Assembly: GCA_050480705.1 (NCBI GenBank)
Contig: JBJHAX010000048.1
Location: 1 to 16,275 of the forward strand
Source of the DNA: JBJHAX01 sp050480705
GTDB lineage: Bacteria > Actinomycetota > Nitriliruptoria > Nitriliruptorales > Nitriliruptoraceae
Direction of reading: 5' to 3'
Length of the DNA stretch: 16,275 nt
A program made the translations under genes and the position numbers. Position 1 is the stretch's first letter. Each line of letters starts with the position of its first letter. A model generated the notes under the pieces. The model was given only the letters and a program-made list of their open reading frames with translations. It was not told where the DNA came from and made no database searches. Shown here in pieces: positions 8,401 to 14,755 of the stretch.

Positions 8401-9790
8401 GATGTCCGGCCACTTCGACTCCGGTATCGGGCAGGCCATCGGCGGGCTGCCTGGTGTTGGCCCGCTGGTGATGGGGGCCGTCGGCGCGTTCCAAGATGAG
8501 CAGCCGGCCGAGTTCGACCTCGTCGGCTCCGTGTCCGGCCTCAACCTGTTCACCGGGTCGGTGGTGCCAGGGTTCGGCCCGGCCGTGACGATGCCTGCCG
8601 CCGTGTTGATGCCGGACCGGCCGACGTTCGATTGGGTCCGCGACAACGTGCTGTTCCCGTACGGCGAACCTGACGTCAAGCAGGGGGCGCTCGAGTCTGC
8701 GCTGCCTGCCTGGATGCAGCGTTACCGCACCGCGCTGATGTCCGACCCGGAGACGGACCGCACCTACGCGAACTCGGTGTTCGACGTCGCCCGTGCGCTG
8801 ATGGCGACCGGCGAGTTCTCTACGTCGTCTCGGGAGGAGATCGACCGGCTGATGACGGTCGCGAAGCAGCGGGCGAAGGGCCTGTTCTTGGTGCGTGGCG
8901 CCAGCCAGTTCGTCGCCCCGACTGGCCCGCAGGCACGGTTCCGGGTGCAGGATCTCGACGGTGACTGGTGGCCGTATCAGGTCATCATCCAAGAGTTCGG
9001 GCGGATGCGTCAGGAACATGGGGAGGAGCAGGCGGTCGCTGAGTTCCTGGACTCGTTCGGGACCGACCTCATCACGATGGTGCAGTCCAAGTCGCGTGAG
9101 GTGATGCCACGTCCGACTTCGCAGGTCGGTGACGACTGGATCCGTGCCAACGACGACCTGCGACGCCGCTATCCGCTGACCGTCGGGCTGGTCGCGCCGG
9201 ATGACCCGTCCGGCGAGTTCTCGTACGAGGCGTACCGGCGCTCGTTCGACGAGGGCGCGCGCGAGCAGTTGACGCCCGAGCAGATGGTCTGGCTGTCGAA
9301 CAACCTGCTGGGCCGGTTCGCCTACAGCCACGGCGTGTCGCTGATCGGTGACGGGCAGGACACGGAGACACGCTTGTCGCGTGCTGCGCTCCGCTCGAAA
9401 CTGATGGAACGGTTCCCCGGCTACAACAGCCACCTTGGGGTGAGGGAACGTCCGTCGGTCGACGATCAGGTCGCCGAACTTGAGGCGATGGTCGCCGACG
9501 ATCGTGTCGCCGACCTCGAGGTGACGGGCGCGGTCCGCGAGTATCTGGATGAGCGCCGTCGCGCCAACATCCTCATGCAGACGATGGCGCCGCGCTCGAC
9601 CACGTTCACGCGCAGCCAGGAGACTGCCTGGATCCGTCAGATGTTGCGGATGCGCGCGCAGGAGATTATGCGGCGCACACCCGAGTTCACGGTCGTGTTC
9701 GAGCGTGTGTTCGAGCGCGAGTTGGCTGACGACGAGCAGGTTCTTCCGGGCGAGATGGGTTCGCTCGCGACCTTCGGGCTGGGAGGCTGA
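5402..9790 (+). CDS. 1462-residue probable virion protein (internal/ejected type)
   Basis: By far the largest gene, starting at ATG 5402 directly after the previous stop, with GGAAGG seven bases upstream. The protein is largely helical, rich in Arg, Asp and Glu, and has no signal peptide. Recognisable segments are WKPAVLLRGAYVVRVGGEE (583-601), which recalls a conserved phrase of very large actinophage virion proteins, and PFAEAWKEIFVAWARIL (about 937-954). Two Gly/hydrophobic stretches sit at about 1013-1030 and 1046-1070 and could touch or cross a membrane. No polymerase, protease or lysozyme motif was found. Size, the place after the portal, and the following hydrolase resemble T7-like internal core proteins, which leave the virion to form a DNA-translocation channel. 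A tape-measure role is less likely because no tail tube or assembly genes follow. Function is inferred from context. Confidence 0.8.
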   Translation: MVTYSFVHPAVERRGIDEMEQWRSRQQMLLSSMDPALGSRIVEMSQVWPDLPHGALVGLAMVGADPYDDAMAGIDALAAQRSQGLGFRSPGDVVNARQVEREMAAEESQEGFLFRNAKAVVRGAFMGMETAFEEVSRRATAGLVALQDPNLTYGRAMELATPSQGALLASEEFGWADLGEGWIPGGDIREEQERLKQRLTLDGEWMSPGRAIARTVTEPGTRSFDFASGLVDFGFRIFGDPSTYATAGLSKARLASRSFVADNMLIRGVRRTTDEQFARNWWQGSGVGQRLRQSLVDLDDPYEVWLRLGGPQGKVDRETARLIADARTGTALDDIVLPRLGPGGIAEKPVGSPLSRGVAQVFGDDVGAVHGLGIHVRRAADRSRMLQWLPDATLTPNDPDRAMVTLDRFLKGAKFSREERGELMGRAFRIGAGDARDEFTTGWMNLAMDVAEQTAARAIRQSVSDTERGARRAQQIANRIRVSLRDSHDELTNYFVRESTRPRAGTRTMVGGEAIDYEKLPHLATEYLGRNIPLPDMQYVRRHVGSYARAMRTLEDIWQPLGMTRDVFEGTVDLASKLMTRMWKPAVLLRGAYVVRVGGEEQIRMAAAGMSSMIRHPVDYLLYASGRRGHVFNGTSLEDMAEWQAILQRSGGGWLGRRAGSTPTDDWIRFQRGAPGMTDDTFARAYADDLSFLINDETASRVARDGVDATFEYLQTAKGKDIVRAIAQADHNAAVATDPGALRAYLRSVYERIEEKARGNPDIMNAISTGRLDGRVVRGPAADRDGFIKSLRTRLDDIGITEVKGQRIIDPRGRDEITAKLNGVVDILGEWVMSKPTNFGSRSPAWKQSFWRSMERQIGFMDDATQRAVLAQAKQAGLSRATIRRMESARKAGAGGRITSLEDAELIAKGQATTDTRRLLYELTEHGQFSDMMRAAIPFAEAWKEIFVAWARILRDNPQVMRRGQQAVEGARGAGWFWTDPTSGEEMFSYPGGNLVSRGLMSGHFDSGIGQAIGGLPGVGPLVMGAVGAFQDEQPAEFDLVGSVSGLNLFTGSVVPGFGPAVTMPAAVLMPDRPTFDWVRDNVLFPYGEPDVKQGALESALPAWMQRYRTALMSDPETDRTYANSVFDVARALMATGEFSTSSREEIDRLMTVAKQRAKGLFLVRGASQFVAPTGPQARFRVQDLDGDWWPYQVIIQEFGRMRQEHGEEQAVAEFLDSFGTDLITMVQSKSREVMPRPTSQVGDDWIRANDDLRRRYPLTVGLVAPDDPSGEFSYEAYRRSFDEGAREQLTPEQMVWLSNNLLGRFAYSHGVSLIGDGQDTETRLSRAALRSKLMERFPGYNSHLGVRERPSVDDQVAELEAMVADDRVADLEVTGAVREYLDERRRANILMQTMAPRSTTFTRSQETAWIRQMLRMRAQEIMRRTPEFTVVFERVFERELADDEQVLPGEMGSLATFGLGG

Positions 9791-9791
9791 C

Positions 9792-11063
9792 ATGGCACGC
9801 CCCACTTCCGTCAACGAAGCGCTCCATCAGCTCGACCAGGCTGACCTGTCGACGCCTGCGGGGGTGCGTGACGCCGCTGCGGCGGTCGCCTACCTCGACG
9901 ATCAGCCGTCCTTGCCGGACGAGGTCCGTGGCGTTCTGGAGGAAGCCAAGGGCGAACTGAACGCGCTCATGGACACCCCTCAAGGCATCGGGCTGATCCA
10001 ACAGGCGATGCAAGGGGACTCAGAGTCATCCGCGATGGGCCCACACATGAACCCAGCCATCGCGGCAAACATCGAGCGCCGCGAAGGCGAGGCACGGCGC
10101 TCCGAGTGGCGCTCCGGCTCCCTCAACCCCGCACAGCAAGAAGCTTGGCAGGAGATGGTCGATGGGCTCGTCGCTCAGGGCATCGACCGCGCCGAGGCCG
10201 AAGAGCTCGCTGACCTTGCGGCCTCGCAGGGGCAGTTCGAGGGCATCGCCCCTCCCGACTTCATCGGGGTGCCTGCCGACCATGTCGCCGCCCCATCCAA
10301 CCAGCATCCGAACGCCGGCCGGATGACGGCCGCACCCGGCGCCGGGATGGCCGGGTTCGGGCCGTCCACCCCCCGGTATCGGGAAGGTGACGAGTGGCGG
10401 CCCGCCGGGTTCTCGGTCGAGAAGATCACGGCGCTGCAACGTCAACTGGTGCGGGCCGGACTGTTGGATGGCGACTTCGCGTGGGGATGGTTCGACACGC
10501 CGACCCGTGAGGCGTATCGGGGGCTGCTGGGGGCAGCGAACCTGCGTGGCCTCGACCAGGGTCGGGCGCTCGGCCAGTTGATCGACCAGCGGGCCACCCA
10601 AGTGGAGGAACGCCGCCAGCAGGCGATGGAGACGTTCGAGCCGGAACCGTTCCTCGGCATCGACCCGTCGTCGGCCCGCCAGCAGGCCCGCCAGTTCATG
10701 GTCGCCAACGGCCGCCGCCCCACCGACATCACCGACGAAGAACTCGACGAGATGGTGGCTGTGCTCACCGGCCAGTATCGGGCACGCCACACGTGGGAAC
10801 AGGAACTGTCGCGCCGCCAGCATGAAGCGCAGGTCAACACCGAGTTCGACCTGCAACTCGACCCGGAGGCGTCACCGACCCAAGTCAACTACGAAGGGAT
10901 CGGGCCGGCACCCGACCCGGAGGCGTCGTTCTTCGACCACGTCACCCGGCACATGGAGCCCGAGATGCGTGCACGTGACCAGCAGGAGACGACCCAGCAG
11001 ACCGGCCGGTCGCTGCTGTCGTCGTTCTCGCGGATGGGTTCGATGATCGGAGGTGGCCGCTGA
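9792..11063 (+). CDS. 423-residue virion protein with peptidoglycan-binding-like segment
   Basis: The start is ATG 9792, one base after the previous stop, with GGGAGG five bases upstream. The frame is open further upstream (from 9549), but that would overlap the preceding gene by some 240 bases. The N-terminal 150 residues look helical and acidic, and a Pro/Gly-rich linker follows. Residues about 204-250 contain ITALQRQLVRAGLLDGDFAW and WFDTPTREAYRGLLGAAN, the 'LQ-x2-L-x2-AG-L ... G-x2-D-x2-T' layout of peptidoglycan-binding domains. The second half is a charged, Gln/Arg-rich, probably coiled-coil region. It sits between the giant protein and the wall hydrolase, which suggests a virion protein that meets the cell wall during entry. 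I recognise no named family for the whole protein. Confidence 0.7.
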   Translation: MARPTSVNEALHQLDQADLSTPAGVRDAAAAVAYLDDQPSLPDEVRGVLEEAKGELNALMDTPQGIGLIQQAMQGDSESSAMGPHMNPAIAANIERREGEARRSEWRSGSLNPAQQEAWQEMVDGLVAQGIDRAEAEELADLAASQGQFEGIAPPDFIGVPADHVAAPSNQHPNAGRMTAAPGAGMAGFGPSTPRYREGDEWRPAGFSVEKITALQRQLVRAGLLDGDFAWGWFDTPTREAYRGLLGAANLRGLDQGRALGQLIDQRATQVEERRQQAMETFEPEPFLGIDPSSARQQARQFMVANGRRPTDITDEELDEMVAVLTGQYRARHTWEQELSRRQHEAQVNTEFDLQLDPEASPTQVNYEGIGPAPDPEASFFDHVTRHMEPEMRARDQQETTQQTGRSLLSSFSRMGSMIGGGR

Positions 11064-12436
11064 TGTCGACGATGGATGTCCCCGACGGTAACGACGACAG
11101 TCTCGTCGCACAGATGCTTGCCGCCATCAGCCATCAGGTGTCGCGCGGCGCCGGCGGCGTGTTCGACGTGCTCGAGGAGGACGAGGTCGGGTTCGACGGG
11201 ACGGCCGGCGGCATCGAACCGATGGGCGAGGACGGGGCCGCACAGATGACTCAACAGTTCTCGGGTGCGCTCGCGTTGCAGCCTGACTTGGGCGGCCCGG
11301 ATGTCGGCGCCGAAGATGAGCTCGGGCTCGTGCAGGACCCTGGCGACGCGTCGGCAGGCCAGTTCTCCGGGTCGGTGCCGGCGCCCCGCTGGTCCGGGCC
11401 GGTCCCGGAACTGCTCGGACCGGTCGTACCGGGCCAGGATGGGGTGCCTGCAGGGTTGCAGCCGAACGCTGCCCGTGGCGCTGCTGCGGCACGACGCATC
11501 CTCGGGTTCCAGGGCGACATCGGCGGGATCGGGCACCGCAACAACGCGTCCGACCATCCGCACGGCAACGCCATCGACCTGATGACCCACGACGACCTCG
11601 AGTTCGGGTGGGAGGCCGCCGAGTGGTATCGGCAGAACCGCGACCAGTTCGGCGTCACCTACGTCATCTTCAACGGCGCCATCGCTTCGCCCCGTTCCGA
11701 CTGGCAGTGGCGCCCCTACCGTCATCCGGCCGGCCGGACCGACCCGACGGCGATGCACGACGACCATGTTCACGTGTCGTTCCGTGGCGGCGCCCCGGTG
11801 ATGTCTGCCGAGACGGCCAGCTACCGGCCGCCGGCGGTCGACCTTCCGCAGCAGGCGCAACGCTGGTCGACGGCGATCGACACGGCCGCCCGCGACGTCG
11901 GTGTCGACCCGCTGCTGCTGCTGGCGCTGGTGCAGCACGAGTCCGGGTTCGACCCGAACGTCGTGTCTCATGCCGGCGCGATCGGGCTCGCACAGTTGAT
12001 GCCGGGCACGGCCCGCGAGTTGGGTGTGAACCCGCACGATCCGCATCAGAACCTGGCTGGCGGCGCCCGCTACTTGAAGGCCCAACTGGAACGGTTCGGG
12101 TCGGTCGAGTTGGCGTTGGCCGCCTACAACGCCGGACCTGGCCGGGTCCAGCAGGCAGGCGGGATCCCGAACATCGAGGAGACGCAGAACTACGTCGCGA
12201 ACGTGATGGCGACCTGGCAGCAGTTGCGTGGCGGCCAGCCCGAACAGCCGCGGCCCGACACGCCTGAGCCGACACGCAGCGAGCAGGCGACGACCGCCCG
12301 CATGGAAGGGCAGGCACGTTCGGCTGCAGCCCAGCAGGCGGCCATGCGGCCGCCACGTCCCGAACCGACCCCCACGACGTCCCCCGGCCGCCGCAGCGGC
12401 AGCGGCGGTGGCGGACGTCCAGCCGTTCCGAGGTGA
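11063..12436 (+). CDS. Bifunctional virion-associated peptidoglycan hydrolase (M15-like peptidase + GH23 transglycosylase)
   Basis: A 457-residue protein; ATG 11063 shares a base with the previous stop and has GGAGGT eight bases upstream. Residues ~130-240 form a D-Ala-D-Ala-carboxypeptidase-like zinc domain of the ARB-07466-like type: SDHPHGNAIDLM gives H165 and D172 (H-x6-D), and DDHVHVSF gives H235 and H237. Residues ~265-385 form a soluble lytic transglycosylase (GH23) domain: catalytic E293 in QHESGF, then AGAIGLAQLMPGTA (304-317) and LAAYNAGPGRV (352-362). The two would cut the peptide stems and the glycan strands. The first 130 residues are acidic and the last 70 are Pro/Arg/Gly-rich, probably disordered. 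There is no signal peptide, and holin or lysis genes are absent nearby. It lies inside the structural cluster, which favours local wall opening during infection over host lysis. Confidence 0.92.
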   Translation: MSTMDVPDGNDDSLVAQMLAAISHQVSRGAGGVFDVLEEDEVGFDGTAGGIEPMGEDGAAQMTQQFSGALALQPDLGGPDVGAEDELGLVQDPGDASAGQFSGSVPAPRWSGPVPELLGPVVPGQDGVPAGLQPNAARGAAAARRILGFQGDIGGIGHRNNASDHPHGNAIDLMTHDDLEFGWEAAEWYRQNRDQFGVTYVIFNGAIASPRSDWQWRPYRHPAGRTDPTAMHDDHVHVSFRGGAPVMSAETASYRPPAVDLPQQAQRWSTAIDTAARDVGVDPLLLLALVQHESGFDPNVVSHAGAIGLAQLMPGTARELGVNPHDPHQNLAGGARYLKAQLERFGSVELALAAYNAGPGRVQQAGGIPNIEETQNYVANVMATWQQLRGGQPEQPRPDTPEPTRSEQATTARMEGQARSAAAQQAAMRPPRPEPTPTTSPGRRSGSGGGGRPAVPR

Positions 12437-12439
12437 CCG

Positions 12440-13384
12440 ATGTCGAACCTCATCGCAGACATCCCCGCAGGCGCCCAGGTGATCCGGCGGGTGTCCGACG
12501 ACGGCAAACGCACCTCATGGTGGGTGAGCTACGTCGTGCCCGAACAGTTGGGCGTCAAGTCGCCGCAGGGCGGCCGGATCCGTCTCGCGTTCCAGGTCAG
12601 CGACCGTGAAGAACTGGAGGCGCTGTTCCGCGACCGGACCCCGAAGCCGGACCTGACCATGTCGGTCAGCCAGTGGCGCCAATGGGGCATCATCAACGCC
12701 GGCAAGAAGTCGGAGCTCGCCAACACTTCCGAACATCCGTTCCATGCGCTCGTGTCCAGCTTCAAGCGGGAAGCGAAGACCCAACCGTGGCTCCGCGACC
12801 CCGAAGTGCTGGGGCTCACCGTGTCGGCGATGCTCAAGGGCCGCGAGGTCTCCGAAGGCGAACTGCGGTCGACGAACTGGTGGCAGTCCCGTTCCGACGC
12901 CGAACGTGAGTGGGTGCGGCTGCAGGCCGGCGACCCTCGGACCGCACAGGACCGCATCGCGCAGGCACGCCGTCAGGTCCGCGACGAGGTGCGACGCTGG
13001 CTCGGGCCGACCCACGGCGCCTGGTCGGACCGGCAGGTCGACTCGTGGGCGCAGCGGCTCGCCTCCGAAGGCGACCGGGCCGTGCTCGAACTCAACGAGG
13101 AACTGCGGTCGCTCAGGCTGGCGGCGTTCCCCGAGTGGACCAACGAGAACACGACCTACGAGTCGATCGCCGGGATCACTCAAGGGCTCGTGCAGCAGAC
13201 GTGGGGCCAGACCCTCGACGAGAAGGACCGGCTGTTCCAGCGGCTCGTCGGGATGGCCGACCACGACGCTGCGTTACGCAGGCTCCGTGAGGAAGGGCTC
13301 GACCGCGGCGTCACGCAGGTGCTACGCGACTTCGCCGGCGGCGCGATGAACGCGCTCGGCGGCCAGCAACGGAGGGCAGTCTGA
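12440..13384 (+). CDS. 314-residue unassigned virion-cluster protein
   Basis: ATG 12440 is three bases after the hydrolase stop, with GAGG six bases upstream. The N-terminal ~80 residues are beta-rich and Trp-containing (TSWWVSYVVPEQLGV, then VSQWRQWGI). The middle has PFHALVSSFKREAKTQPWLR and WWQSRSDAEREW. The C-terminal half is strongly helical and charged, with coiled-coil potential, ending in a Gly/Ala-rich tail (FAGGAMNALGGQQRRAV). No signal peptide, membrane segment or catalytic motif is seen. It belongs to the co-translated block with the wall hydrolase and the 269-residue protein, so an internal virion or tail-hub component is the reasonable guess. I do not recognise a named family. 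Confidence 0.75.
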   Translation: MSNLIADIPAGAQVIRRVSDDGKRTSWWVSYVVPEQLGVKSPQGGRIRLAFQVSDREELEALFRDRTPKPDLTMSVSQWRQWGIINAGKKSELANTSEHPFHALVSSFKREAKTQPWLRDPEVLGLTVSAMLKGREVSEGELRSTNWWQSRSDAEREWVRLQAGDPRTAQDRIAQARRQVRDEVRRWLGPTHGAWSDRQVDSWAQRLASEGDRAVLELNEELRSLRLAAFPEWTNENTTYESIAGITQGLVQQTWGQTLDEKDRLFQRLVGMADHDAALRRLREEGLDRGVTQVLRDFAGGAMNALGGQQRRAV

Positions 13385-14193
13385 TGTCTGCATCCCACGT
13401 CCGGGCGCTGATGCCGTGGTGGCCCACCAACCTCGCGCGGATGCTGTCGAACCTGTGGGCCGAACACGGCGACATGGACATCGCGCTCGGCCATCTGCGG
13501 CAGACCAACGAGTACGCCGTCGCGTTCCCTGGCATCCGACGGGACGACGGGTCGCTCAGGATGAGCGAGCAGGAGTACCTCTCGCACCGTGAAGCGTTCC
13601 GACGCGAGTTCACGCAGTGGGGGCTCAACCCCTCCGTGTTCGAGGGCCACCACCGTCAACTGATCGAAGGTGAGGTGACGGTCGCCGAGTTCCGGCAGCG
13701 GCTCGGCGCGTTCATCCCTGGCGTCATCCGCAACCTGCCGTCCATCCGCGAGGAGTTCGGCCGGTTCTACGGCATCGACGCGATGGATGATCGGGCGCTC
13801 GTCGCTGCAGCCATCGACCCGCAGGTGGGGCTCGACATCCTCGCTGGCCGGATGACGGCCGCACAGGTGGCCGCCGAAGCGTCCGCTCGAGGGTTCACGC
13901 TCGAGCGGGAACGTGCCGAGCAGCTGTCGTTCCGCGGCGGCGGACTGGACCAGGAGTCGGCACGGCGCCTGTTCTCGGAAGCGCAGCGGGTCGTCCCGAC
14001 GATGCAGCGGCTCTCGACCCGGTTCAACGCCGGACCGTTCGGCCGCCAACAGTTCGAGGAAGCGTCCGTGTTCGGCGTCGCCGACGAGCAGCAGCGGATG
14101 CGCCGGCTTGCCGCGTCCGAAGGCGCGATGTTCCGGCAGGGCGGCCAGATCGCAGGCGACAGGTCGGGGCTGACCGGGTTGCAGCGCCAGTAG
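13384..14193 (+). CDS. 269-residue unassigned virion-cluster protein
   Basis: ATG 13384 shares a base with the preceding TGA, and GGAGGG lies seven bases upstream, so translation is coupled. The protein is mostly helical. The stretch YAVAFPGIRRDDGSLRMSEQ followed by EYL (about residues 43-65) has a 'FPG-x-R-x-DGS-x-R-x-SE-x-EY' look that I associate, from memory, with uncharacterised proteins of phage structural clusters. Later helices resemble repeated 'AQVAAEASARGF' and 'ARRLFSEAQRV' units. The tail is Gln/Gly-rich. No enzyme motif or membrane segment is seen. It is the last gene of the tightly coupled block. A 45-base gap separates it from the next gene. Confidence 0.75.
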   Translation: MSASHVRALMPWWPTNLARMLSNLWAEHGDMDIALGHLRQTNEYAVAFPGIRRDDGSLRMSEQEYLSHREAFRREFTQWGLNPSVFEGHHRQLIEGEVTVAEFRQRLGAFIPGVIRNLPSIREEFGRFYGIDAMDDRALVAAAIDPQVGLDILAGRMTAAQVAAEASARGFTLERERAEQLSFRGGGLDQESARRLFSEAQRVVPTMQRLSTRFNAGPFGRQQFEEASVFGVADEQQRMRRLAASEGAMFRQGGQIAGDRSGLTGLQRQ

Positions 14194-14238
14194 AGGTAAC
14201 GTGCATCCACCAGCAGGCTTGTGCTAGAGGAGACACAG

Positions 14239-14754
14239 ATGCCAAGCGAACGGCCCAGCGCCGTCGGCCACGGTCACGCGCAGGTGATCGGCCCCGACGG
14301 GGAGATCAAGCAGGAGGTCGCGTTCCGCAACCTCATCACCGACACGGGCGACTCGTATGCGGCCAACCGGGTCGCCGGCGAGTCGGTCAACGTCATCTCG
14401 GGGATGCGGCTCGGAACCGGCACGACCGGTCCAGCGAAGAACGGCGGCGGTGCAGCGATCGTCACCTACATCTCCGGGTCCGCACAGGCGATCGACGAGG
14501 GGTTCCCTGACGTCACCGACCTGGGGGCAGGACTCGGGCATCGGGTGACGTTCGAGACGACCTGGGACGCCGGCGACGCGACCAACTCGGCGATCTCCGA
14601 AGTGGTGCTCACCAACCAGGACTCGCTCACCGACGCTGCAGGCAACGCCGCGAACACGGTCGCTCGCGCGCTGCTGTCACCTGTCGTCAACAAGGGCGCC
14701 GAGGACAGCCTGCGCGTCACCTGGCATTGGGACTACAACGGCCAGTCGTCCTGA
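14239..14754 (+). CDS. 171-residue beta-rich phage structural protein (fibre-associated?)
   Basis: ATG 14239 is chosen because AGAGGAGA (14226-14233) lies just upstream. The in-frame GTG at 14221 would put that site inside the gene. The protein is rich in Gly, Thr, Ala and Val: NLITDTGDSYAANRVAG, MRLGTGTTGPAKNGGGAAIV, AISEVVLTNQDS, and a final SLRVTWHWDYNG. The 'LGTGTT...' phrase and the late 'EVV-x-N' and 'VTW' strands recall a common family of small beta-sandwich phage proteins found beside tail-fibre genes. The exact role (adaptor, decoration or fibre domain) is not known to me. It is the first gene after the 45-base gap and is one base short of touching the beta-helix gene. Confidence 0.7.
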   Translation: MPSERPSAVGHGHAQVIGPDGEIKQEVAFRNLITDTGDSYAANRVAGESVNVISGMRLGTGTTGPAKNGGGAAIVTYISGSAQAIDEGFPDVTDLGAGLGHRVTFETTWDAGDATNSAISEVVLTNQDSLTDAAGNAANTVARALLSPVVNKGAEDSLRVTWHWDYNGQSS

Positions 14755-14755
14755 C

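Noticed and set aside
5402..9790. Giant protein as a virion RNA polymerase of the N4 type
   Set aside because: I looked for the conserved single-subunit polymerase motifs and did not find them. Size alone is not enough.
5402..9790. Giant protein as a tape measure protein
   Set aside because: Not excluded, but no tail assembly chaperone pair with frameshift, tube or sheath gene is nearby, and it directly follows the portal region.
6455..9814. Two long minus-strand frames (514 and 592 codons) across the 1462-residue gene
   Set aside because: Low-information His/Arg/Val-rich products mirroring the codon bias of the plus-strand gene. They are not coupled to any leftward operon.
14179..14207. 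TTGCAG as a possible -35 of a promoter before the 171-residue gene
   Set aside because: No acceptable -10 element at 16-18 bases downstream.
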